DNA from: Bog-473 sp963791455
GTDB lineage: Bacteria > Actinomycetota > Acidimicrobiia > Acidimicrobiales > RAAP-2
Assembly: GCA_963791455.1 (NCBI GenBank)
Contig: CAWBSM010000004.1
Span: 434,001-498,000, forward strand
DNA length: 64,000 bases
Direction: 5' to 3'
Under the pieces are notes generated by a model, which saw only the letters and a program-made list of their open reading frames with translations, was not told where the DNA came from and searched no databases. A program made the position numbers and the translations under genes. Positions 33,104 to 41,008 of this stretch are shown here, one piece after another; position 1 is the first letter of the stretch; each line of letters starts with the position of its first letter.

Positions 33104-34056
33104 GCATCCAGCATCACGACGGGCCTCGACGCGGCCGCCGTGACGACGACAACGGGGCCGCCCACCCGGTCCGGTCCCGGGACTACCCGAAGCTGGAGGA
33201 CTCCGACCTCTCGCGCAAACTGTCCAAGGACGAGGAGAGCAAGCGCCTCGGCCGGGCGCAACGGCGCCTGCTGCACCTCCGGTTGATCAACGGCGGGCAG
33301 CTCAACGAGGGCCGGCTCGGGCCTCCGGTGTGCATCGTGTTCGAGGGCTGGGACGCCGCGGGCAAGGGCGGTGCGATCAAGCGGCTCGTCGAGCCGCTCG
33401 ACCCTCGCCACGTCCACGTCGCACCCTTTGCCGCGCCAACCCCCGACGAACTGCGCCACCACTTCCTGTGGCGGTTCTGGCCGCCTCTCCCCGGATGGGG
33501 CGGCATGACCATCTTCGACCGCAGCTGGTACGGGCGGGTCCTGGTCGAGCGCGTCGAGAACCTGGCCACCGAGGTGCAGTGGCGCCGCGCCTATCAGGAG
33601 ATCGCCGACTTCGAGCACACGCTGGCCGAGGAGGGCATGATCGTGATCAAGCTCTGGATGCACATGTCGCACGAGGAGCAACTCCGCCGCTTCGTCCGGC
33701 GCCGCGACGATCCCCTCAAGTCCTGGAAGTTGACGGAGGAGGACTGGCGCAATCGTGAGAGGAGGGCGGAGTACGACGCCGCCGTCTCCGACATGTTGCG
33801 CTTGACGAACGGCCCGCTCGCGCCGTGGGACGTCATCTCGTCGGAGAACAAGCGCAACGGGCGGGTGGAGGTCATCGAGACGGTGATCCGACGCATGGAG
33901 GAGGGCATGGCACGGTGGGGCGTTGGGGTGCCGTCCCACGACGCCGCCGAGGAGAAGACCGAACTCGCCCTCGTCTTCGACGACGCCGAGTTCGCCCAGG
34001 ATGCCGACGGCGCGACCGGCGGCGCGACCGACTCCGACGAGCGCCTCGACGCATGA
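33100..34056 (+). CDS. ppk2: Polyphosphate kinase 2 family protein (PPK2)
   Basis: 318 residues. Walker A reads EGWDAAGKGGAIKRL, the lid/arginine region LWRFWPPLPGWG, and Walker B FDRSWYGRVLVERVE; a further block has EEDWRNRERRAEYDAAV. These are diagnostic of PPK2, which transfers phosphate between polyphosphate and nucleoside mono- or diphosphates. Which class (ADP-, AMP- or dual-specific) cannot be stated safely, though the single-domain length fits class I or III. The tail is acidic and probably disordered. It is coupled to the upstream DNA methylase and the downstream LLM gene by four-base overlaps. Confidence 0.9.
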   Translation: MSIQHHDGPRRGRRDDDNGAAHPVRSRDYPKLEDSDLSRKLSKDEESKRLGRAQRRLLHLRLINGGQLNEGRLGPPVCIVFEGWDAAGKGGAIKRLVEPLDPRHVHVAPFAAPTPDELRHHFLWRFWPPLPGWGGMTIFDRSWYGRVLVERVENLATEVQWRRAYQEIADFEHTLAEEGMIVIKLWMHMSHEEQLRRFVRRRDDPLKSWKLTEEDWRNRERRAEYDAAVSDMLRLTNGPLAPWDVISSENKRNGRVEVIETVIRRMEEGMARWGVGVPSHDAAEEKTELALVFDDAEFAQDADGATGGATDSDERLDA

Positions 34057-35072
34057 GCGCCGCCGCCACCTCCGGGCCCACGTCCGCCCCCGGCGCCCGG
34101 CCGGCCAGGTCGGGCATCACGGTCCCCTTCGACGGGATCCCGCTGCACGCGCACCGCGAGTGGTTCGCCCGCCTCCGCGAGCTGGGGTACACCGACCTGT
34201 GGTCCGCCGAGGTCGACGGTGCGGACGGGTTCACGCCGCTCGCCCTGGCCGCGGCGTGGGAACCGGAGCTGCGTCTCGGCGTCGCCATCACCCCCGCCTA
34301 CACCCGGGGTCCGGCCCTCCTGGCCCAGAGCCTGGCCGCCCTGGCCGACGCCGCGCCCGGTCGCTTTGCCTGTGGTCTCGGTGCGTCGTCCGAGGTGATC
34401 GTGTCCAACTGGAACGGCCTGGCGTTCGAGAACCAATACCGCCGCGTCCGGGACACCCTGCGCTTCCTGCGCCTGGCCTTCAGCGGTGAGAAGGTGACGG
34501 AGGATTTCGGGACCTTCAGCGTGCGGGGCTTCCGCCTGGCTCGGATCCCCGAGCAGCTGCCGCCCATCTACCTGGCCGCCTTGCGTCCCGGCATGCTGCA
34601 CCTGGCCGGCCGGCACGCCGACGGAGCCATCCTCAACTGGCTCAGCGCCGAGGACGTGTCCACATCGGTGGCAGAAGTCCAGAAGGCGGCCGAGGGGTCC
34701 CACCGGGAGATTGTCGCCCGCATCTTCGTCATCGTCACCGAGGACGCGGGCGTGGCCCGGGCGATCGGGCGACGCATGATCACCGCCTATCTCAATGTCG
34801 AAGCGTACGCGGAGTTCCACCGCTGGCTGGGCCGAGGCCCGGCCCTGCAGCCCATGTGGGACGCGTGGTCCGCGGGCGACCGCAAGGCGGCCCTCGAGGC
34901 CATCCCCGACGAAGTGGTCGACCAGCTCGTGGTGCACGGCTCGGCGGCCGAGTGCCGGGCTCACGTGCAGCGCTACGTCGACCACGGTGTGACCATCCCC
35001 GCGCCGATGGTCATCCCAGTCGGGATCGACCTCGCCGAGGCGGTCGCCGGTCTCGCCCCGTCGGCCGGATAG
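34053..35072 (+). CDS. LLM-class flavin/F420-dependent oxidoreductase
   Basis: 339-residue luciferase-like (alpha/beta)8-barrel protein. Typical segments are RLRELGYTDLWSAEVDGADG, LRLGVAITPAYTRGPALLAQ, FACGLGASSEVIVSNWNG, and PPIYLAALRPGMLHLAGRHADGAILNW. In actinobacteria most such proteins use coenzyme F420; FMN is the alternative. The ATG at 34053 overlaps the PPK2 stop (ATGA). It lies 14 bases upstream of the amidase gene, so it may belong to the LLM-amidase-cupin-P450 run that appears catabolic. Confidence 0.87.
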   Translation: MSAAATSGPTSAPGARPARSGITVPFDGIPLHAHREWFARLRELGYTDLWSAEVDGADGFTPLALAAAWEPELRLGVAITPAYTRGPALLAQSLAALADAAPGRFACGLGASSEVIVSNWNGLAFENQYRRVRDTLRFLRLAFSGEKVTEDFGTFSVRGFRLARIPEQLPPIYLAALRPGMLHLAGRHADGAILNWLSAEDVSTSVAEVQKAAEGSHREIVARIFVIVTEDAGVARAIGRRMITAYLNVEAYAEFHRWLGRGPALQPMWDAWSAGDRKAALEAIPDEVVDQLVVHGSAAECRAHVQRYVDHGVTIPAPMVIPVGIDLAEAVAGLAPSAG

Positions 35073-35086
35073 CAGCGGCGGGGAAG

Positions 35087-36502
35087 ATGGCCGAGATCGA
35101 CTTCCGTACCACCCCGCTCGCCGACCTCGCCCGGTCCGTTCGGGCCAAGGAGGTGGGCGCCCGGGAATTGACAGAAGCGGCGTTGGAGCGGATCGAAAGG
35201 CTCAATCCGCTCTACAACGCCTTCGTGGCCGTCGACGCCGAGCGGGCGCTCCACGCCGCCGCCGGGGTCGACGAACAGATCGCCGGCGGCGGCGACCCGG
35301 GGCCACTGGCCGGGATCCCCCTCGGCGTCAAGGACCTCCAGCACGCGATCGGCTACCGCACCACCTACGGATCGGCGCTCCACGCGGACGATCCGCCCGC
35401 AACCTACGACGATCCCTTCGTCGCCCGCCTGCGGGCGGCCGGCTGCGTCGTCGTCGGCAAGACCAACACCCCCGAGTTCGGTTGGATGGGAAACACGACC
35501 AACGCGATCTTCGGCCCTTCCCTGAACCCCTTCGACACGTCCCGGGGACCGGGCGGGTCCTCGGGTGGCGCGTCGGCTGCCCTGGCGGCCGGCATGGTCC
35601 CGCTCGCCACCGGATCCGACGGGGGCGGCTCCATCCGGATCCCCTCGGCCTGCTGCGGCCTGTCCGGCATGAAGCCGAGCCTCGGCCGGGTCCCCGCCGG
35701 CGGCCCCAATCCGCCCGGGTGGGTCGACCTCTCGACCAACGGCCCCATGGCTCGGCGCATCGCCGACGTCACCCGCGCCCTCGACGTGGCCGTCGGCCCC
35801 GACCCGACCGACCTGCGCTCGCTGCCCCGCCCAGAGGCCAGCTGGCTGGCCGCGCTCGACGACCCGCACGTCCCCGTGCGCGTCGCCTACGCACCCACCC
35901 TCGGCTACGCCACCGTCGATGCCGAGGTCGCCGCCGCCTGCGAGCGCGCCGTGTCCGTGATCGCGTCGCTGGGCGCCGACGTCGTCGTGGTGGACTCGGT
36001 CTTCGAGGCCGACCCCGGTGCCGAGTTCCTCACCGTGACGGGTGCGGCCACGCTGCGCACCCTCCGTCCCTTCATGGGCCATCCGCGCTGGGAGGAGGTC
36101 CATCCGGTCCTGCGCCACTTCGTCGAGGCCGCTCAGTCCACGACGGCCGAACAGCTGCTGAAGGCATTCGACCGCTTCCACTTCATGAACCTGCGTCTGG
36201 TGGAGCTCTTCCGGACCGCCCGCATCCTGGTCACGCCGACCTGCTCGGGTGTGGCCCCTTTCGCCGGGGAGATAACCAGCTCGGTCAACGGCGAGACAAC
36301 CGCCAACTGGATCCAGTTCACCTACCCTTTCAACATGACCCGCTCCCCCGCGGCCAGCGTCCCGGTCGGGCTGAGCAGCGGCGGGCTCCCCATCGGACTG
36401 CAACTCATCGGACCCCAGCACGGCGACCTGGTCGTCCTGCGCACGGCCGCCGCCCTCGAGGCCGCCCTGGACCTCGATACGCTCGCGGTCGTGCCCTCCT
36501 GA
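35087..36502 (+). CDS. Amidase signature family hydrolase
   Basis: 471 residues. The Ser-cisSer-Lys triad is visible: Lys in GIPLGVKDLQ, cis-Ser in PGGSSGGASAALAAGM, and nucleophile Ser in GSDGGGSIRIPSACCG. This is the normal amidase-signature length. It would hydrolyse an amide or ester of a small molecule; relationship to GatA is only at family level because there are no gatB/gatC neighbours. The start ATG at 35087 follows GGGGAAG. It is the second gene of a run with the LLM oxidoreductase, cupin and P450. Confidence 0.88.
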   Translation: MAEIDFRTTPLADLARSVRAKEVGARELTEAALERIERLNPLYNAFVAVDAERALHAAAGVDEQIAGGGDPGPLAGIPLGVKDLQHAIGYRTTYGSALHADDPPATYDDPFVARLRAAGCVVVGKTNTPEFGWMGNTTNAIFGPSLNPFDTSRGPGGSSGGASAALAAGMVPLATGSDGGGSIRIPSACCGLSGMKPSLGRVPAGGPNPPGWVDLSTNGPMARRIADVTRALDVAVGPDPTDLRSLPRPEASWLAALDDPHVPVRVAYAPTLGYATVDAEVAAACERAVSVIASLGADVVVVDSVFEADPGAEFLTVTGAATLRTLRPFMGHPRWEEVHPVLRHFVEAAQSTTAEQLLKAFDRFHFMNLRLVELFRTARILVTPTCSGVAPFAGEITSSVNGETTANWIQFTYPFNMTRSPAASVPVGLSSGGLPIGLQLIGPQHGDLVVLRTAAALEAALDLDTLAVVPS

Positions 36503-36562
36503 TCCAGAACGAGCGGGCCCGCCCCCGAGAGACAAGCCCGAGAGACAACAAGGAGTCTTCCC

Positions 36563-37039
36563 ATGTCGATCACCACTCCGGCCCATCCGAAGGACGCCGT
36601 CCGCCTCGTGGCGGACGTGGACGCGCCTTGGGCCGACACCGGCATGGGTGTGCTGCTCAAGGTGGTCCGCTACGACCCCCAGCACGGGACGTGGGTCATC
36701 CTCAACCGCTTCCGACCCGGTGTGCAGCTCCAGATCCACCGCCACACCGGCTCGGTGGACGCTTTTACCTCGGCGGGGCGGTGGCACTACCTCGAGTACG
36801 ACTTCTACGTGACGGCGGGCTCCTACCTCTACGAGCCGGCCAACTCGGTCCACACGCTCCACGTCCCCGAGGACAACCAGGGCGACACCGACGTGTGCTT
36901 CATCATCGAGGGCGCGCTCTTGAACCTGGCCGCCGACGGGTCGGTCGAATCCGTCTCCGATGGGCCGAGCACGCTCGCGGCGTACTACGCCCTCCTCGAA
37001 GCACAGGGCGATCCACGTCCCAATGGACTGATCGTCTAG
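36563..37039 (+). CDS. Cupin-domain protein (acetylacetone/dihydroxyacetophenone dioxygenase-like)
   Basis: 158 residues. The cupin metal motif includes LQIHRHTGSVDAFTSAGRW and the second His in NSVHTLHVPEDNQGDTDV, a pattern of 2,4'-dihydroxyacetophenone dioxygenase-type cupins. It would bind Fe or another divalent metal and possibly cleave a carbon-carbon bond next to a carbonyl. AAGGAG nine bases upstream fixes the ATG at 36563. It is placed between amidase and P450 genes on the same strand. Confidence 0.82.
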   Translation: MSITTPAHPKDAVRLVADVDAPWADTGMGVLLKVVRYDPQHGTWVILNRFRPGVQLQIHRHTGSVDAFTSAGRWHYLEYDFYVTAGSYLYEPANSVHTLHVPEDNQGDTDVCFIIEGALLNLAADGSVESVSDGPSTLAAYYALLEAQGDPRPNGLIV

Positions 37040-37067
37040 TGGTTGCCGCGGGGGACGAACCGCGTCG

Positions 37068-38267
37068 ATGACCGCCGGTGCGAGCCGCCTCACCGACCCG
37101 ACGCTGTACGCGCACGACGATCCCTTCGGGATCTACGCCGAGCTGCGTCGAACCGCGCCCGTGTGCTGGGTCGACCGGGAGGGTGGCGGCTTCTGGGCCG
37201 TGACCACGCATCCCGAGGTGTCGTCCATCGGTGCCGACCCGGTGCGGTTCTGCTCCGCACGGGGCATCCTGGTCGACGAGATCGGCGTCACCTACGACGC
37301 GCCGCCGACGATGATGCACACCGACCCGCCGCAGCACACCCGCTACCGGCGGCTGGTCCAACCGGGCTTCAAGCCGTCGATGGTGCGGCTGATGGAGGCC
37401 GGAGTGACGTCCAAGGCGAAGGCCCTCATCGACCCCATCGAGAGGGGTGAGGCGATCGACGTCGTGCCGGCCCTCTCCATCCCCTTCCCGTTGCAGGTGA
37501 TCTGCGAGCTGCTCGGGGTCGACGGGTCGCAGTGGCCCCGCTTCTTCGAATGGTCCGAGGCCGTGATCCCCGGGGAAAGCGAGCGTTCCGAGGAGGAGCG
37601 GGCGTCGCTGCAGGCCGAGATGTGGGGGTATCTCGTCGGGGTGGCCGAGGAGCGGCGCGTGTCACCAGCCGAGGACCTCGTGTCGGTGCTGGCCAACGTG
37701 GGCTCGGAGCCGTCTGAGGAAGGCGCCGGTGACCAGCTGAGCGAGGCGGAGTTGGCCATGTTCCTCATCCAGTTGCTCGTCGCGGGCAACGAGACGACCC
37801 GCAACCTGATCTCCGGCGGCCTGGTCGCGCTCGCCGAACGGCCGGACCAGTGGGCTGCCCTCGTTGCCGACCGCTCGCTCATCCCGTCCGCCGTCGAGGA
37901 GCTCCTGCGCTGGACCACTCCGGTGATCTCGTTCATGCGGACGGCCACGGCGCCCACCACCATCGGGGGCCAGACGGTCGGGGCCGGCGACCCGGTGCTG
38001 CTCGTCTACGCCTCGGCCAACCGGGACGAAGCCGTCTTCGGCGACGACGCCGGTGCGCTCCGCATCGATCGCCACCCCAACCCCCACGTGAGCTTCGGAT
38101 TCGGGCCCCACTTCTGTCTCGGGGCCGCCCTCGCCCGCCTCGAGGCGCGCGTCGTGCTGACCGAGCTCTTGGACCGCTTCGAATCGCTGGCTCTCGCGGG
38201 ACCGGTCGAACGGACGCCCAGTCCCGTCATCGCGGGCGTCCGCCATGCCCCGTTGGTCTTCGCGTAG
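37068..38267 (+). CDS. Cytochrome P450
   Basis: 399 residues. The heme-binding loop FGFGPHFCLGAALARLEARV contains the axial Cys. The I-helix oxygen-activation motif is LLVAGNETTRN, and the K-helix ExxR is found in AVEELLRW. These features and the length are typical of soluble actinobacterial class I P450s, which take electrons from a ferredoxin; none is adjacent. It is related to the CYP125-like enzyme at 61535 but has a different active-site region. Together with cupin, amidase and LLM genes it suggests oxidation of an unknown xenobiotic or steroid-like substrate. Confidence 0.9.
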   Translation: MTAGASRLTDPTLYAHDDPFGIYAELRRTAPVCWVDREGGGFWAVTTHPEVSSIGADPVRFCSARGILVDEIGVTYDAPPTMMHTDPPQHTRYRRLVQPGFKPSMVRLMEAGVTSKAKALIDPIERGEAIDVVPALSIPFPLQVICELLGVDGSQWPRFFEWSEAVIPGESERSEEERASLQAEMWGYLVGVAEERRVSPAEDLVSVLANVGSEPSEEGAGDQLSEAELAMFLIQLLVAGNETTRNLISGGLVALAERPDQWAALVADRSLIPSAVEELLRWTTPVISFMRTATAPTTIGGQTVGAGDPVLLVYASANRDEAVFGDDAGALRIDRHPNPHVSFGFGPHFCLGAALARLEARVVLTELLDRFESLALAGPVERTPSPVIAGVRHAPLVFA

Positions 38268-38282
38268 GCGCCGGCCGCGCGC

Positions 38283-39866
38283 TCAGGCTCGGGCGAGGGC
38301 CAACTCGTCCGCTGACCTGCCCGTCTCGGTTGGCCCGTCGGTCGCAGGGGCCGGTCGCCCCGGCAACAGCCTCCAGGCCGCCAGTGCGCCCAGCGTGGCG
38401 ACCGCGGCGCCCACGAGGCACGCCACCTCGAGGCCACCATGGAAGGCGGAGAAGGCGACCGACTCGAGTGCCGGGCGCACCGCGTGGGGGGCGTGGGCCA
38501 CGACGGCGAGAGCCGCCGCCATCGACTGGTGCGCCTCCGCCTTCGGCCCCGGCGGGATGGGCAACGGACGGAAGGCGCCGATGATTCTGGGCGCGTAGGA
38601 CGAGGCGAAGACCGACCCGAACACCGCCACGCCCAGGGTGCCACCCAGTTCTCTGGTGGTGTTGTTCACGCCGGCGGCGGCACCACGCTGGTCGTCGGCC
38701 ACCGAGCCCATCACGGCCTCGGCCGTGGGTGCGGTGATCGAGGAAAGGCCGAGGGCCAACAGCACCATGGAGAGGATGATCGGGCCGAAGTAGCTCGTGC
38801 CGGCCGACGAGTTGTAGGCGGACACGACGAGTCCGCCGCCCATGAGCAGCAGACCGGCCGTCACGACGAGGCGGGATCCGACCCGGAGGGCCACCACGGC
38901 CGCGACGGGGGTGGCCACAGCCGCGACGATCGCGAAGGGCAGCGTGTGCACGCCGGCCGACAGGGTCGAGTAACCCTTGACGAACTGAAAGTACTGGGTG
39001 ATCAAGAAGATGAACCCGAAGAGGCAGAAGAAGGCGACCGAGATGGACAGCGCTCCCCCGCTGAAGCGTGGAATGGCGAAGACCCGCACGTCGAGCAGGG
39101 GTCCTTCCGTCCGCAGCTCGACCAGGGTGAAGACCACCAAGAGGACGGCGGCGGCGAAGAAGCAGGCCAGTGTGCCCGTCGACGTCCAGCCCCACTGCGG
39201 ACCCTCGATGATCCCCAGCACAAGCATGGTCAACCCGACCGTCGACAGCAGCACGCCGCGGCGGTCGAACGGGTGCGCCGCGATCCGGGGCAGCCGCGGA
39301 ATGAGCAGCTGACCGGTGATCAGCGTGACGATCACGATCGGGACGTTGACCAAGAAGATCGAGCCGTACCAGAAGTGCTCGAGCAGCGCCCCTCCGGTGA
39401 TGGGCCCGAAGGCGACCGCGATGCCCGAGGTGGCACCCCAGACACCGAGCGCCTTCTGCCGCTCGGACGAGTCGTCGAAGATGCTCGTGAGGATGGCCAG
39501 GCTGGCGGGGAAGATGAAGGCGGCGGCGACACCCATGAGGGCCCGGGTGGCGATCAAGGTCCCCGTCGAGTGCGACGCGGCCGCCGCGGCCGAGAACAGC
39601 CCGAAGAACACCAGGCCAACCTGCATGGTCCCTTTGCGACCCAGGCGGTCCCCGATGCCGCCCCCGGCCAGCAGCAGGCCGGCGAAGGCGAGGCTGTACG
39701 CGTCCACGATCCACTGCAGCGATGTGATCGACGCGCCGAGGTGGCGGTTCAGGGTGGGCAGCGCCACGTTGACGATGGTGTTGTCGACCACGACCAGGAA
39801 GACCGAGAGGCACAGGACAGGCAGGATCAACCAGCGGCGGTCACGTGAGGCGGCAAGGTCGGGCAT
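38283..39866 (-). CDS. MFS transporter, DHA2 family (14-TM drug:H+ antiporter type)
   Basis: 527 residues with fourteen predicted helices. Diagnostic motifs are VVDNTIVNVALPTLNRHLG in helix 1 and ADSLAFAGLLL-like DAYSLAFAGLLLAGGGIGDRLGRKG (motif A split over helix 2-3). The family exports drugs and other amphiphiles by proton antiport. AAGGGAGC precedes the ATG at 39866. It is divergent from a TetR regulator, and the 102 bases between them contain two matched operator-like sites, so substrate-induced derepression is the expected control. Confidence 0.9.
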   Translation of the reverse strand: MPDLAASRDRRWLILPVLCLSVFLVVVDNTIVNVALPTLNRHLGASITSLQWIVDAYSLAFAGLLLAGGGIGDRLGRKGTMQVGLVFFGLFSAAAAASHSTGTLIATRALMGVAAAFIFPASLAILTSIFDDSSERQKALGVWGATSGIAVAFGPITGGALLEHFWYGSIFLVNVPIVIVTLITGQLLIPRLPRIAAHPFDRRGVLLSTVGLTMLVLGIIEGPQWGWTSTGTLACFFAAAVLLVVFTLVELRTEGPLLDVRVFAIPRFSGGALSISVAFFCLFGFIFLITQYFQFVKGYSTLSAGVHTLPFAIVAAVATPVAAVVALRVGSRLVVTAGLLLMGGGLVVSAYNSSAGTSYFGPIILSMVLLALGLSSITAPTAEAVMGSVADDQRGAAAGVNNTTRELGGTLGVAVFGSVFASSYAPRIIGAFRPLPIPPGPKAEAHQSMAAALAVVAHAPHAVRPALESVAFSAFHGGLEVACLVGAAVATLGALAAWRLLPGRPAPATDGPTETGRSADELALARA

Positions 39867-39917
39867 GGGTGCTCCCTTCGCAGACCGGATCCGGTCCGGC
39901 GGATCCCGATGATGTTG

Positions 39918-39953
39918 TAGAACGATGTGCTAGTGTTATAGCACGATGTTCTA
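39918..39953. promoter_or_regulatory. Two TetR-type operator sites in the MFS/TetR divergent promoter
   Basis: Two 15-bp dyads, TAGAAC-GAT-GTGCTA (39918-39932) and TAGCAC-GAT-GTTCTA (39939-39953), have consensus TAGmAC-GAT-GTkCTA and centres 21 bp apart, two helical turns. The outer arms also form one larger dyad centred at 39935.5. A -35-like TTGTAG (39915) and -10-like TATAGC (39937) for the regulator overlap the sites, which fits autorepression. Confidence 0.7.
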
Positions 39954-39968
39954 CAGTACGCTAGAGCG

Positions 39969-40565
39969 ATGACAGAAATTCGCCGGACCAGGACTCCCAG
40001 TGCCGGGATGGAGGCTGCGCTCCTCACCTCGGCCGCGGAGATCCTCGAGACGGAAGGCCCCGACGGCCTCTCGGTGCGCCGGATCGCCGCCGCCGCGGGC
40101 GTCGCCCCCATGGGCGTGTACAACCACTTCGAGTCCAAGCAGGGAATCGTCGAGGCCCTCTTCATCGAGGGCTTCGAGCGGCTGCGCGAAGCCATGGCCT
40201 CCGTCAACGAGCTGCAGGATCCCGTCGAGGCGCTGCGCGAGGGCGCCGCGCGTTACCGAGAGCTCGCCCTGGCCCACCCGATGGTGTACCAGATGATGTT
40301 CCTGAGGGCGGTCCCCGGATTCGAGCCGAGCGCGCACGCGCTCGAAGTGTGCGGCGGGGCCTTCGACGGGCTGGTCACGGTGGTCCAGCGGGCCATGGCC
40401 GCCGGGGCGCTCGCCGACGCGTCGCCCGCCGAGACGGCCCACCTCATCTGGTCGAGCATCCACGGTTGGGTGTCCCTCGAACTCCTCGGCATCGGCTTCG
40501 TCGAGGACCAAGCAGCCGGCTACGACCGGCTCTGCACCGCTCTCCTCCTGGGTCTCCGGCCCTGA
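39969..40565 (+). CDS. TetR/AcrR family transcriptional regulator
   Basis: 198 residues. The N-terminal helix-turn-helix is typical: ALLTSAAEILETEGPDGLSVRRIAAAAGVAPMGVYNHFESKQGIVEALF. The C-terminal ligand-binding domain contains LIWSSIHGWVSLEL, the WHG-type motif of the TetR_C_13 group. It should bind the paired dyads just upstream and repress itself and the divergent MFS exporter. Ligand unknown. It is not a clear KstR orthologue, although its half-sites (AAC and GTT) look similar. Confidence 0.88.
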   Translation: MTEIRRTRTPSAGMEAALLTSAAEILETEGPDGLSVRRIAAAAGVAPMGVYNHFESKQGIVEALFIEGFERLREAMASVNELQDPVEALREGAARYRELALAHPMVYQMMFLRAVPGFEPSAHALEVCGGAFDGLVTVVQRAMAAGALADASPAETAHLIWSSIHGWVSLELLGIGFVEDQAAGYDRLCTALLLGLRP

Positions 40566-40596
40566 CGGGCGACGTCCGCAGCGCCAGACTGTGCGC

Positions 40597-40968
40597 ATGA
40601 TCTCTCACGTCTCGATGCAGTGCGCCGACCTGGCGGCCAGCGCCCGGTTCTACGACGCGGTCCTGGCCCCCCTCGGCGGCGGGCGCGTGATGGAGTCCGA
40701 CGGCGCGATCGGCTATGGGATCCCGCCGTTGCCCACGTTCTGGATCGGGCCTCAGCAGACGGGCGCGGGCTTCCGCGAGACCCATATCGCCTTTGAGGCG
40801 CGCCATCGCGCCGCGGTGCGTGCCTTCTTCGAGGCGGCGCGGGCGACGGGGTCCGAAGTGCTCCACGAGCCCCGGGTGTGGCCGATGTACCACGAGAGCT
40901 ACTACGGCGGGTTCGTGCGCGATCCCGACGGCAACAACGTCGAGGCGGTCTGCCACCGGCCGGCGTAA
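40597..40968 (+). CDS. VOC family protein (single-domain)
   Basis: 123 residues starting MISHVSMQCADLAASARFYD, with FRETHIAFEARHRAAV and the closing block GGFVRDPDGNNVEAVCH. This is one complete VOC monomer that would dimerise to form the metal site. Metal-ligand-like residues are His3-region, His in ETHIAF and Glu in NNVEAV. It is a common type of lactoylglutathione-lyase-like protein of unknown substrate. The ATG at 40597 is preferred to a GTG six bases earlier. It is 31 bases after the TetR gene. Confidence 0.83.
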   Translation: MISHVSMQCADLAASARFYDAVLAPLGGGRVMESDGAIGYGIPPLPTFWIGPQQTGAGFRETHIAFEARHRAAVRAFFEAARATGSEVLHEPRVWPMYHESYYGGFVRDPDGNNVEAVCHRPA

Positions 40969-41008
40969 CAAGGCCGGACGGGAGGGCGAAAGCCCGATCG
41001 GCGCCGGG

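Noticed and set aside
38227..39813. 528-residue minus-strand open frame
   Set aside because: Shifted-frame shadow of the MFS transporter, rich in Arg and Gly.
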